Positions 47,101 to 55,601 of a stretch of 64,000 nt of DNA are shown piece by piece. This DNA is from Wenyingzhuangia fucanilytica. Lineage in GTDB: Bacteria; Bacteroidota; Bacteroidia; Flavobacteriales; Flavobacteriaceae. The translations under genes and the position numbers were made by a program. Location: NCBI RefSeq assembly GCF_001697185.1, contig NZ_CP014224.1, positions 1,798,001-1,862,000 of the forward strand, written 5' to 3'. A model generated the notes under the pieces. It ran no database searches. It was not told the DNA's origin and worked only from the letters and a program-made list of their open reading frames with translations. The stretch's first letter is position 1. The number at the start of each line of letters is the position of its first letter.

Positions 47101-48272
47101 TTACATATTGTACTTCCGAAAAAGGACAACCAAATTCTTCCAGTATTATCTTCTGTAATATCAGTAATTAAATTACTTGACAATGATTTATCGTCATAAG
47201 CATTGTGTGAATAATTCTGAAAATCTTTTTGATTTTGATCAAACTTATTTAGTCCTCCTTGAGCTGTTCCGATCCACATTACACCAAAATCATCTTCATA
47301 AAAACAATTTACACGATTACTTGTAATTACATTTTTATATTTAGAATCGTATTTAAAAGATGTAAAATCTCTGTTTTTTGAATCATACTTTAAAACACCA
47401 TTGTTTTTAGTTCCAATCCAAATATTTTTTTTCTTATCTAAGTATAGAGCAATAATGTCTCTTTTTTTATTAAACGCTCCTAGGTCTTCAGCAAAATAAG
47501 TTCCTAAAGTTAGTAATTGTCCATTCTCATAAAACGTATGAAAAAGCCCTGAGTTTGTTCCAATCCATATAGAATTATTAACCTTAAGTATATTTTTTAT
47601 CTTACCTATATTTTCTTTGATATTAAGCTCTATAACTCCTATTGAATAATTTTCTTTATCGTTAAAATCTATCTTAAAAATTTTTTGAGTCGTAGCAACC
47701 AACAATTCAGAATTTGATAAAAAATCTATATCTGTAATTGTCGCACCATTTAACACTTTTTCTAAATTGATTTCAGCAATCTTCTCAACTTTACCTTCAT
47801 CATTAATAACCGCATTAAAAACATCAATTTTATTAAAATCCCCAACCCAAATTCGATTATTAGCATCCTCTTTAATAAATGTTTCATTTTCTACAGAAGT
47901 GTTAACAGTCATGAACTGTTCTTTATCTGTTAAATACACACACAAGCCCTCTCTTGTACCTATCCACAATTTCCCTTGAGAATCAGTCAATAGGTTTGAA
48001 ATATAATTACTAGGTAAAGACTCAGTATCTGATTGATTGTTATAAAAATACTCAAAAGAATAACCATCATACTTAACCAGACCATTAGGGGTTGCAATCC
48101 ATAAATAGCCGTTGTTATCAGAAACTATTGTATTTATTGTATTTTGATAAAACCCATGTTTATTATTAAATGACTCTATACGTTGATTACTATACTTTAC
48201 CTGTTTTTCTTGAGCATAGTTATAATTTAATAAAAGAAATAAAAACAAGAAATAAATTGGCTTATGAGTCAT
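44127..48272 (-). CDS. Hybrid two-component system regulator (HTCS)
   Basis: A 1381-aa one-protein sensor-regulator. Signal peptide (1-20), two seven-bladed propellers of ligand-sensing repeats (about 30-700; WIATPNGLVKYDGYSF, LWIGTREGLCVY, MWIGTAQGGLNKFDQ), a Y_Y_Y domain (about 715-805), a membrane helix (about 815-838), and a histidine kinase domain with phospho-acceptor His (about 873) in TNISHDFKTPLS. A GTGIGLAL ATPase box, a receiver (about 1132-1245, phospho-Asp about 1180 in SDVMMP) and an AraC-type helix-turn-helix (about 1285-1381) follow. HTCS proteins bind an oligosaccharide in the periplasm and activate their adjacent PUL, so it is the likely regulator here. Transcribed in the PUL direction from its own upstream region. 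Confidence 0.97.
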   Translation of the reverse strand: MTHKPIYFLFLFLLLNYNYAQEKQVKYSNQRIESFNNKHGFYQNTINTIVSDNNGYLWIATPNGLVKYDGYSFEYFYNNQSDTESLPSNYISNLLTDSQGKLWIGTREGLCVYLTDKEQFMTVNTSVENETFIKEDANNRIWVGDFNKIDVFNAVINDEGKVEKIAEINLEKVLNGATITDIDFLSNSELLVATTQKIFKIDFNDKENYSIGVIELNIKENIGKIKNILKVNNSIWIGTNSGLFHTFYENGQLLTLGTYFAEDLGAFNKKRDIIALYLDKKKNIWIGTKNNGVLKYDSKNRDFTSFKYDSKYKNVITSNRVNCFYEDDFGVMWIGTAQGGLNKFDQNQKDFQNYSHNAYDDKSLSSNLITDITEDNTGRIWLSFFGSTICKTEEKVDLSTGKRISFNRLEKQLGSLKNQWVLCLYQDFKGYWWIGTNKDVYLYDEKNNNLKKVLIERNQGNTTSLIFNRVIKQVNSDQIILGGPQVLRLDNPWESILKGNPIKVEKELFNIGKNNQINDYVKDSYGNHWFASSKGLYRVVDNNNEWSIKNYFTISSSPKELSLSYNYIFNIHIDTHKNVWLGTFGGGLMKVALNKKGQPQNIKSYHREDGLHDEVIYGILEDNQEKLWLSTDMGICVLNLKDESFNFYDVNDGILGNNFRQSAFLKTKNGTMLMGGVDGLTIFNPEQIVKNENEPKILISRLKINNQPIVPGEKVNGNIILKKSISDTEKLIVEHSNRNISLDIIVHHSVTPNKNKIAYKLEGVNKDWIEVEGGKTTATYTNLSPGTYKFLYKGANGDGVWTTTTSDFLIKVLAPWYLRWWSIGFLIIVILAFLYGVFQYFVRLEKLNQKLKFEQLEKERVREMNQAKLRFFTNISHDFKTPLSLIIGPLEKIADQYQSTENKKYFGIIQNNILRLQRLIDQLIAYRKAETGHLELNYSKVSLGDLLYPLMDAFDEYAQQSLFNFYYKIDQPNKILALDIDKTERVLLNLFSNAVKYSNLDKEISIDARIEEENNEELLVVKVINSGTGIPPEKIDRIFDRFYRGVDDKNDWSGTGIGLALCKSLIELMNGSISVISNNQDKTVFRISLPIVDNGEYVHEEELDKYKKIVTDWLPSELETIQDDFVDTSRPSILIVDDEQDVRTFLYEAFKNDYNVILAIDGEDAIKKVNEAPPQLIISDVMMPKLDGYELCEKIKSNSELCHIPIILLTAIGDNFKKLEGLESGADDYIVKPFSIKYLEVRVKKLIENKQRVFEYFSRNSFLPKDSLISSSKDKQFLESINVSIEKNMSNSGFGVEELATDIGMSTSHFYRKLKELTGQAPNAYLRNFRLQKAAELLTINKNLTAADVMFEIGIESKSYYSSAFKKIHGVSPSEFVKKND

Positions 48273-48309
48273 TTAAAATATTTTAAGGAAAGTCATTTTG
48301 ATATTTAAA

Positions 48310-48317
48310 CAAAGATA
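48310..48317 (-). promoter_or_regulatory. Putative -7 box of the HTCS promoter
   Basis: CAAAGATA on the plus strand reads TATCTTTG on the minus strand, an exact match to the Bacteroidota consensus TAnnTTTG. It lies 38 bp upstream of the HTCS start. No TTG at the expected -33 spacing was found, so the assignment rests on the -7 element alone. Confidence 0.4.
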
Positions 48318-48549
48318 AATAAACCAACTTATTTTGTATTAAATTAAACAAAATGATTCCTTATTTAAATTATCATTAACAAATTAGGAATAAGTTGGGA
48401 ATTGAAATGTTAAAATAATAAAAATGTTTAACCAACTCAAAAATTTAATCCTAAGGTTTTAAACTTATATAAATTGAAATTGTTAATTTTTAAACCAAAA
48501 AAGTCAACCTATTTTTAGGAAAACAGAAACCATAAGAAACTAAAAGATG

Positions 48550-48557
48550 TATATTTG
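48550..48557 (+). promoter_or_regulatory. Putative -7 box of LRR gene 1
   Basis: TATATTTG matches TAnnTTTG and lies 143 bp before the start codon, implying a long leader. The same element is at 52945-52952 before LRR gene 2. No convincing -33 TTG is present at normal spacing. Confidence 0.35.
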
Positions 48558-48700
48558 CTTTATATTGAGGGCAATAAAAAACATATTTTATGATTCATGT
48601 ATTTGTGGTAAAATAAAGAATAGACACTTTTAAATATGATTCTAAATGTATTATTGTACTTTGTATAAAAACCTATTATTATAAACTAAAAATTAATGTG

Positions 48701-51700
48701 ATGAAAAAAACTACTCTACTAATTTTTTTATTTATTGCTGGGCTGCTTTCAGCGCAGACAACTAGCATCCCCGATCCTAATTTTGAGCAAGCTCTTATTA
48801 ATTTAGGGCTCGATTCAGGAACTGTTGATGGTACCGTGCCAACAGCTAATATCAATAACTTAACAAGTTTAAATGTTTCTGACATGGGTATTAGTAATCT
48901 TACAGGTATAGGAGATTTTGTTGCCCTAACAAATTTGGACTGTTCTCTAAATAGTTTAAGCACATTGAATTTAAGTGCCAATACAGCAATTGAAATTTTA
49001 AATCTTTCTGAAAATGATTTAAACACATTAGACCTAAGTGCCAATACAGCAATTACAGATTTAGATCTTTCTAACAATAACTTCTCTACATTAAATCTAA
49101 GTGCTAATACAGCGATTACTACATTAAATGCTGAGGAGAATAATATAAACACATTAGATTTAAGCACCAATACAGCAATTGAATTTTTAAATCTTTCTGA
49201 CAATGAATTATCTACATTAGATCTAAGTGCCAATACAGCGATTAAAGCATTAGATCTTTCTTACAATGACTTCTCTACATTAAATCTAAGTACCAATACA
49301 GCCATTGAAGAGTTATCGATTCATAATAATCTATTATCCGCATTAAATCTAAGTACTAATACAGCAATTATAGGATTAAGCCTTTCTGAAAATAGTTTAA
49401 CCTCATTGGATTTAAGTGCCAATACAGCAATTATAGATTTAAATGTTAACAATAATCAATTAACATCATTGAATATAAGTGGCAATACAGCACTTACAAC
49501 GTTACTTGCTGAGGAGAATCTATTAACATCATTGGATTTAAGTACCAATACAGCAATTACAGATTTATATGTTAACAATAATCAATTAACCGCATTGGAT
49601 TTAAGTACCAATACAGCGATTACTACATTAAATGCTCAGCAGAATCAATTAACCTCATTGAACATAAGTGGAAATTCAGTACTTACAGATTTAAGTGTTT
49701 ATGATAATCAATTAACCACATTAGATTTAAGTACCAATACAGCAATTATAAATTTAAGTGTTTATGAGAATCAATTAACCGCATTGAATTTAAGTGCCAA
49801 TACAGCGATTACTACATTAAATGTTGATGATAATCAATTAACTTCATTGGATTTAAGTACCAATACAGCAATTACAGAATTATATGCTACACACAATCTA
49901 TTAACATCATTGAATATAAGTGGCAATACAACACTTACAACGTTACATCTTCATCACAATCAATTAACCGCATTGGATTTAAGTACCAATACAGCAATTA
50001 CAGAATTACATGTTAGCACTAATCAATTAACCGCATTGGATTTAAGTGCCAATACAGCAATTACAGATTTAGATGTTGAAAAGAATCAATTAACCGCATT
50101 GGATTTAAGTGCCAATACAGCGATTACTTCATTAATTGCTGAGGAAAATCTATTAACCTCATTGAATTTAAGTGCCAATACAGCACTTACAGAATTAAAT
50201 CTTGAAGATAATCAATTCTCCACATTAGATTTAAGTACCAATACAGCGATTGAATATTTATACCTTTCTGAGAATCAATTAACCGCATTAGATTTAAGTA
50301 CCAATACAGCAATTATAAATTTAAGTGTTTATGAGAATCAATTAACCGCATTGAATTTAAGTGCCAATACAGCACTTAAAAGTTTAGATGTTAACACTAA
50401 TCAATTAACCACATTAGATTTAAGTACCAATACAGCGATTACAGATTTAGATGTTAACAATAATCAATTAGACGCATTAGATTTAAGTAACAATACAGCT
50501 ATTGAATATTTATACCTTTCTGATAATCAATTAGACGCATTTGATTTAAGTGCCAATACAGCGCTTATTGAGTTATATATTAATGATAATGAATTAACCA
50601 CATTAGATTTAAGAAATGGAGCCAATCAGAGTTTAACAGCTATGAATGCTACAAACAATCCTGATTTAACCTGTATCTTTGTGGATAGCAAAACCTATGC
50701 TGATACCAATTTTACAAATGTAGATGCTACAGCTAATTTTATGGAGACTGACCAAGAATGCTCCCTGAATTATACACAGATTCCTGATGCTAATTTTGAG
50801 CAAGCTCTTATTAATTTGGGACACGATTCAGGACCTATTGATGGTAAGGTGTATACAGCTAATATCAATGTCTTAACGAGTTTAGATGTTTCTAATACTA
50901 GCATTAGTGATCTTACAGGTATTGAGGATTTTGTGGCACTAACAAGTTTGAACTGTTCTAACAACAGTTTAACTACTTTGGATTTGAATACTAATACAGT
51001 ACTTACAAGTTTAACTGCTAATAACAATCAATTAACCACATTGGATATAAAAAATGGTAATAATCAGAATTTTACAACGATGAATGCCACTAATAATCCT
51101 AACTTAACCTGTATCTTTGTGGACGACCATACCTATGCAAAGGCCAATTTTACCGATGTAGATGGTGCAGCTAGCTTTTTGGAAACTAAAGCTGAATGTG
51201 GTCTTTATACCACTATCCTAGATGCTAATTTTGAGCAAGCTCTTATTGATTTAGGACACGATTCTGGATCTGTTGATGGTGCAGTGCCAACAGCTAATAT
51301 CAATACCTTAACTAGTTTAGATGTTTCTGTTAGTAATATTAGTGATCTTACAGGTATAGAAGCTTTTGTAGCATTAACAAATTTAGACTGTTCTGAAAAC
51401 AGTATAACTACATTGGATTTAAGTGCCAATACAGCAATTACAGAATTATATCTATATAATAACAGTTTAACCACATTAGATTTAAGTACCAATACAGCGA
51501 TTGAAGTTTTAGACCTTTCTATTAATCAAATCTTTTCATTAGATTTAAGTACCAATACAGCACTTACAGAATTAGACCTTTCTGAAAATCAATTAGACAT
51601 ATTAGATCTAAGTGCCAATACAGCGCTTGAAGAGTTAAGACTTCATGATAATCAATTTACCGCATTAAATCTAAGTAGCAATACAGCACTTACAGAATTA

Positions 51701-52714
51701 GATCTTGAAGATAATCAATTAACAACCTTAGATTTAAGTGCCAATACAGCCATTATAGAATTATATATTCAAGACAATCAATTAACATCATTAAATATAA
51801 GTGGTAATACTGCACTTACAGATTTAAATGTTAATAATAATAAACTTACCTCATTGGATTTAAGTACCAATACAGCACTTACAGATTTATATGTTGACCA
51901 GAATCAATTAACCGCATTGGATTTAAGTGCCAATACAGCGATTACTACATTAAATGCTCAGGAGAATCTATTAACCTCATTAAACATAAGTGGTAATACA
52001 GTAATTACAAAATTATATATTGAAAATAACCAATTCTCCACATTAGATTTAAGCACCAATACTGCACTTACACATTGTTATGTTAACAATAATCTATTAA
52101 CCTCATTGAATTTAAGTGCCAATACAGCGCTTGTAGATTTAAAACTTCATGAAAATCAATTAACCACATTGAACTTAAGTGCCAATTCAGCCATTAAAGA
52201 GTTATTGATTAATAATAATCAATTAACTTCATTGGATATAAGTAATACGGATATTGTAGTATTAGACGTATCTAATAATCAATTAACCACATTAGATCTA
52301 AGAAATGGTTTAAATGATCTTATGAATGATTTTGTGTTTGATGCTACTAACAATCCTGACTTAACTTGTATCTTTGTGGATAGCAAAACCTATGCAGAAG
52401 CCACTTATACAAATGTAGATGCTACGGCTAATTTTGTAGAGACTGAAGCTGAATGTAATACTTTATCTATTGATGACGATGTATTATTAGAGAGTGATGT
52501 AGAAATTTATCCTATACCAGCAAAAGATGTTATTTATGTAAAAACAAGTTTGCCTACTACTAAACTTGAGATCTACTCAGCTTCAGGAAAAAGAGTTTAT
52601 GAAACTACAAACTTCACTACTATTAATGTAAGCAAGCTTAATTCTGGTGTATATTTCATTAGACTGTATATGGAAAATGGAAGTTTTGTTAATAAAAGAA
52701 TTGTAATAGAATAA
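48701..52714 (+). CDS. Leucine-rich-repeat T9SS surface protein, copy 1
   Basis: A 1337-aa exported protein. I place the start at ATG 48701 (MKKTTLLIFLFIAG...), not the GTG just before it, and the duplicate has the same context. After the signal come three blocks, each an N-terminal cap (IPDPNFEQALINLGLDSG, TANIN.LTSLNV), an array of about 21-residue LRRs of the type LDLSTNTAITDLYVNNNQLT, and a Cys-containing cap (NNPDLTCIFVDSKTYA). Block 1 has roughly 26 repeats, block 2 very few, block 3 about 17. A T9SS type-A sorting domain ends it (IYPIPAKDVIYV ... GVYFIRLYMENG). Probably an adhesin or binding protein at the surface; the ligand is unknown. The link to the PUL is only positional. Confidence 0.9.
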   Translation: MKKTTLLIFLFIAGLLSAQTTSIPDPNFEQALINLGLDSGTVDGTVPTANINNLTSLNVSDMGISNLTGIGDFVALTNLDCSLNSLSTLNLSANTAIEILNLSENDLNTLDLSANTAITDLDLSNNNFSTLNLSANTAITTLNAEENNINTLDLSTNTAIEFLNLSDNELSTLDLSANTAIKALDLSYNDFSTLNLSTNTAIEELSIHNNLLSALNLSTNTAIIGLSLSENSLTSLDLSANTAIIDLNVNNNQLTSLNISGNTALTTLLAEENLLTSLDLSTNTAITDLYVNNNQLTALDLSTNTAITTLNAQQNQLTSLNISGNSVLTDLSVYDNQLTTLDLSTNTAIINLSVYENQLTALNLSANTAITTLNVDDNQLTSLDLSTNTAITELYATHNLLTSLNISGNTTLTTLHLHHNQLTALDLSTNTAITELHVSTNQLTALDLSANTAITDLDVEKNQLTALDLSANTAITSLIAEENLLTSLNLSANTALTELNLEDNQFSTLDLSTNTAIEYLYLSENQLTALDLSTNTAIINLSVYENQLTALNLSANTALKSLDVNTNQLTTLDLSTNTAITDLDVNNNQLDALDLSNNTAIEYLYLSDNQLDAFDLSANTALIELYINDNELTTLDLRNGANQSLTAMNATNNPDLTCIFVDSKTYADTNFTNVDATANFMETDQECSLNYTQIPDANFEQALINLGHDSGPIDGKVYTANINVLTSLDVSNTSISDLTGIEDFVALTSLNCSNNSLTTLDLNTNTVLTSLTANNNQLTTLDIKNGNNQNFTTMNATNNPNLTCIFVDDHTYAKANFTDVDGAASFLETKAECGLYTTILDANFEQALIDLGHDSGSVDGAVPTANINTLTSLDVSVSNISDLTGIEAFVALTNLDCSENSITTLDLSANTAITELYLYNNSLTTLDLSTNTAIEVLDLSINQIFSLDLSTNTALTELDLSENQLDILDLSANTALEELRLHDNQFTALNLSSNTALTELDLEDNQLTTLDLSANTAIIELYIQDNQLTSLNISGNTALTDLNVNNNKLTSLDLSTNTALTDLYVDQNQLTALDLSANTAITTLNAQENLLTSLNISGNTVITKLYIENNQFSTLDLSTNTALTHCYVNNNLLTSLNLSANTALVDLKLHENQLTTLNLSANSAIKELLINNNQLTSLDISNTDIVVLDVSNNQLTTLDLRNGLNDLMNDFVFDATNNPDLTCIFVDSKTYAEATYTNVDATANFVETEAECNTLSIDDDVLLESDVEIYPIPAKDVIYVKTSLPTTKLEIYSASGKRVYETTNFTTINVSKLNSGVYFIRLYMENGSFVNKRIVIE
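48950..50620 (+). repeat. 63-bp coding repeats (LRR array), copy 1
   Basis: About 26 tandem units of 63 bp encode LxLSxNTAIxxLxVxxNQLTx. Many neighbouring units are nearly identical in DNA (GATTTAAGTACCAATACAGC recurs), so slippage or unequal recombination can change repeat number. A second array is at about 51400-52330 within the same gene. Confidence 0.85.
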
Positions 52715-52754
52715 TTTTTTAACAAACTAGTTTTCATTACAATGTTATAAAAGC

Positions 52755-52817
52755 CTCTCTACTTTTAGAGAGATTACATAAAAAAAGGAGTAGGAATTAA
52801 TTTTCTACTCCTTTTTT
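52755..52817 (+). terminator. Terminator of LRR gene 1
   Basis: A small stem (52755-52761 with 52766-52772) is followed by a perfect 13-bp stem: AAAAAAGGAGTAG (52781-52793) pairs with CTACTCCTTTTTT (52805-52817), ending in a T-run. It lies about 65 bp past the stop codon and is conserved after copy 2. Confidence 0.88.
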
Positions 52818-52944
52818 CTTTTTGTATATATTCTTATTTCTAGTAAATAAAGGAGTTTTAAAAAATTATAAAATAAGTAAACAGGATAAATTCAAAAGTC
52901 AACCTATTTTTAGGAAAACAGAAACCATAAGAAACTAAAAGATG

Positions 52945-52952
52945 TATATTTG
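52945..52952 (+). promoter_or_regulatory. Putative -7 box of LRR gene 2
   Basis: TATATTTG at the same distance from the start codon as in copy 1. It matches the Bacteroidota TAnnTTTG element; -33 is not evident. Confidence 0.35.
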
Positions 52953-53095
52953 CTTTATATTGAGGGCAATAAAAAACATATTTTATGATTCATGTATTTG
53001 TGGTAAAAAAAGAATAAACACTTTTATATATGATTCTAAAATGTATTATTGTACTTTGTATAAAAACCTATTATTATAAACTAAAAATTAATGTG

Positions 53096-55582
53096 ATGAA
53101 AAAAACTACTCTACTAATTTTTTTATTTATTGCTGGGCTGCTTTCAGCGCAGACAACTAGCATCCCCGATCCTAATTTTGAGCAAGCTCTTATTAATTTA
53201 GGGCTCGATTCAGGAACTGTTGATGGTACCGTGCCAACAGCTAATATCAATAACTTAACAAGTTTAAATGTTTCTGACATGGGTATTAGTAATCTTACAG
53301 GTATAGGAGATTTTGTTGCCCTAACAAATTTGGACTGTTCTCTAAATAGTTTAAGCACATTGAATTTAAGTGCCAATACAGCAATTGAAATTTTAAATCT
53401 TTCTGAAAATGATTTAAACACATTAGACCTAAGTGCCAATACAGCAATTACAGATTTAGATCTTTCTGACAATAACTTCTCTACATTAAATCTAAGTGCT
53501 AATACAGCGATTACTACATTAAATGCTGAGGAGAATAATATAAACACATTAGATTTAAGCACCAATACAGCAATTGAATTTTTAAATCTTTCTGACAATG
53601 AATTATCTACATTAGATCTAAGTGCCAATACAGCGATTAAAGCATTAGATCTTTCTTACAATGACTTCTCTACATTAAATCTAAGTACCAATACAGCCAT
53701 TGAAGAGTTATCGATTCATAATAATCTATTATCCGCATTAAATCTAAGTACTAATACAGCAATTATAGGATTAAGCCTTTCTGAAAATAGTTTAACCTCA
53801 TTGGATTTAAGTGCCAATACAGCAATTATAGATTTAAATGTTAACAATAATCAATTAACATCATTGAATATAAGTGGAAATACAGCACTTACAACGTTAC
53901 TTGCTGAGGAGAATCTATTAACATCATTGGATTTAAGTACCAATACAGCAATTACAGATTTATATGTTAACAATAATCAATTAACCGCATTGGATTTAAG
54001 TACCAATACAGCGATTACTACATTAAATGCTCAGCAGAATCAATTAACCTCATTGAACATAAGTGGAAATTCAGTACTTACAGATTTAAGTGTTTATGAT
54101 AATCAATTAACCACATTAGATTTAAGTACCAATACAGCAATTATAAATTTAAGTGTTTATGAGAATCAATTAACCGCATTGAATTTAAGTGCCAATACAG
54201 CGATTACTACATTAAATGTTGATGATAATCAATTAACTTCATTGGATTTAAGTACCAATACAGCAATTACAGAATTAAAAGTTACACACAATCTATTAAC
54301 ATCATTGAATATAAGTGGCAATACAACACTTACAACGTTAAATCTTCATCACAATCAATTAACCACATTGGATTTAAGTACCAATACAGCAATTACAGAT
54401 TTAGATGTTAGCACTAATCAATTAACCGCATTGGATTTAAGTACCAATACAGCGATTACTTCATTAAGTGCTGATAAGAATCTATTAACCTCATTGAACA
54501 TAAGTGGCAATACAGTACTTACAGAATTAAATCTTGAAGATAATCAATTCTCCACATTAGATTTAAGTACCAATACAGCGATTGAATATTTACACCTTTC
54601 TGAGAATCAATTAACCGCATTAGATTTAAGTACCAATACAGCAATTATAAATTTAAGTGTTTATGAGAATCAATTAACCGCATTGAATTTAAGTGCCAAT
54701 ACAGCACTTAAAAGTTTAGATGTTAACTCTAATCAATTAACCACATTAGATTTAAGTACCAATACAGCAATTACAGATTTAGATGTTAGCACTAATCAAT
54801 TAACCACATTAGATTTAAGTACCAATACAGCAATTACAGATTTAGATGTTAGCACTAATCAATTAACCGCATTGAATTTAAGTGCCAATACAGCAATTAC
54901 AGATTTAGATGTTAGCACTAATCAATTAACCACATTAGATTTAAGTACCAATACAGCGATTACAGATTTATATGTTAACAATAATCAATTAGACGCATTA
55001 GATTTAAGTAACAATACAGCTATTGAATATTTATACCTTTCTGATAATCAATTAGACGCATTTGATTTAAGTGCCAATACAGCGCTTATTGAGTTATATA
55101 TTAATGATAATGAATTAACCACATTAGATTTAAGAAATGGTGCCAATCAGAGTTTAACAGCTATGGATGCTACAAACAATCCTGATTTAACCTGTATCTT
55201 TGTGGATAGCAAAACCTATGCTGATACCAATTTTACAAATGTAGATGCTACAGCTAATTTTATGGAGACTGACCAAGAATGCTCCCTGAATTATACACAG
55301 ATTCCTGATGCTAATTTTGAGCAAGCTCTTATTAATTTGGGACACGATTCAGGACCTATTGATGGTAAGGTGTATACAGCTGATATCAATGTCTTAACGA
55401 GTTTAGATGTTTCTAATACTAGCATTAGTGATCTTACAGGTATTGAGGATTTTGTGGCACTAACAAGTTTGAACTGTTCTAACAACAGTTTAACTACTTT
55501 GGATTTGAATACTAATACAGTACTTACAAGTTTAACTGCTAATGACAATCAATTAACCACATTGGATATAAAAAAATGGTAA
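53096..55582 (+). CDS. LRR surface protein copy 2, 5' part before frameshift
   Basis: An 828-aa open frame from ATG 53096; a longer frame from 53030 only adds leader codons not conserved with copy 1. It has the signal peptide, cap and first LRR array as in copy 1. In the middle it differs: several DLDVSTNQLT repeats occur in a row around 54720-54960. It ends early at KKW-stop because a run of seven A (55570-55576) replaces the six A at 51049-51054 of copy 1. The product lacks the T9SS sorting domain and would not be anchored. Either the gene is broken, or the A-run switches expression, or it is a base-calling error. The continuation is the next entry. Confidence 0.85.
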   Translation: MKKTTLLIFLFIAGLLSAQTTSIPDPNFEQALINLGLDSGTVDGTVPTANINNLTSLNVSDMGISNLTGIGDFVALTNLDCSLNSLSTLNLSANTAIEILNLSENDLNTLDLSANTAITDLDLSDNNFSTLNLSANTAITTLNAEENNINTLDLSTNTAIEFLNLSDNELSTLDLSANTAIKALDLSYNDFSTLNLSTNTAIEELSIHNNLLSALNLSTNTAIIGLSLSENSLTSLDLSANTAIIDLNVNNNQLTSLNISGNTALTTLLAEENLLTSLDLSTNTAITDLYVNNNQLTALDLSTNTAITTLNAQQNQLTSLNISGNSVLTDLSVYDNQLTTLDLSTNTAIINLSVYENQLTALNLSANTAITTLNVDDNQLTSLDLSTNTAITELKVTHNLLTSLNISGNTTLTTLNLHHNQLTTLDLSTNTAITDLDVSTNQLTALDLSTNTAITSLSADKNLLTSLNISGNTVLTELNLEDNQFSTLDLSTNTAIEYLHLSENQLTALDLSTNTAIINLSVYENQLTALNLSANTALKSLDVNSNQLTTLDLSTNTAITDLDVSTNQLTTLDLSTNTAITDLDVSTNQLTALNLSANTAITDLDVSTNQLTTLDLSTNTAITDLYVNNNQLDALDLSNNTAIEYLYLSDNQLDAFDLSANTALIELYINDNELTTLDLRNGANQSLTAMDATNNPDLTCIFVDSKTYADTNFTNVDATANFMETDQECSLNYTQIPDANFEQALINLGHDSGPIDGKVYTADINVLTSLDVSNTSISDLTGIEDFVALTSLNCSNNSLTTLDLNTNTVLTSLTANDNQLTTLDIKKW
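53345..55130 (+). repeat. 63-bp coding repeats (LRR array), copy 2
   Basis: The array corresponds to that of copy 1 but with a different set of units in its second half, including three almost identical neighbouring units ending in VSTNQLT. This fits repeat gain or shuffling after the gene duplication. Confidence 0.85.
55570..55576 (+). other. Seven-A tract with frameshift
   Basis: Copy 1 reads GATAT followed by six A then TGG; copy 2 has seven A. Removing one A restores a single frame through to 57608. This is the only interruption seen in the gene. Confidence 0.9.
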
Positions 55583-55601
55583 TAATCAGAATTTTACAAC
55601 G

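Larger units (their letters stand above)
48273..48700. other. Divergent promoter region between HTCS and LRR genes
   Basis: A 428-bp region between outward-facing genes. It holds a perfect -7-type box for the HTCS gene (48310-48317) and one for the LRR gene (48550-48557). The right part, from 48499, is the start of the LRR tandem duplication and is repeated at 52894. No other feature was recognised. Confidence 0.65.
48499..52870 (+). repeat. LRR gene tandem duplication, unit 1
   Basis: This unit contains upstream region, gene and terminator and is repeated at 52894-57764. The 5' flank and the first 1.2 kb of coding sequence are almost identical (for example only N versus D at one LRR position). 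The middle LRR arrays differ by replaced repeat units. Unit 2 has an extra LRR block near its 3' end. Confidence 0.93.

Noticed and set aside
48698-48700. GTG start giving an extra Met before MKKTTLL (likewise at 58082).
   Set aside because: An ATG follows directly and gives the natural signal-peptide start.
48679-49233. A 184-codon minus-strand open frame in LRR gene 1 (and the same at 53074-53628; similar at 50770-51027, 51205-51492, 56789-57298).
   Set aside because: They are antisense shadows of the LRR coding repeats: same codon periodicity, Val/Leu/Ser-rich low-complexity products, no start context.
48950-50620. Regular 63-bp repeats that could suggest a CRISPR array or satellite.
   Set aside because: The repeats are in frame, have no constant repeat/unique spacer pattern, and encode a clear LRR consensus; no cas genes are near.
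53030-53095. Longer start for LRR gene 2 giving 22 extra N-terminal residues.
   Set aside because: Copy 1 is out of frame in this leader, and the extra residues would precede a good signal peptide; ATG 53096 matches copy 1.
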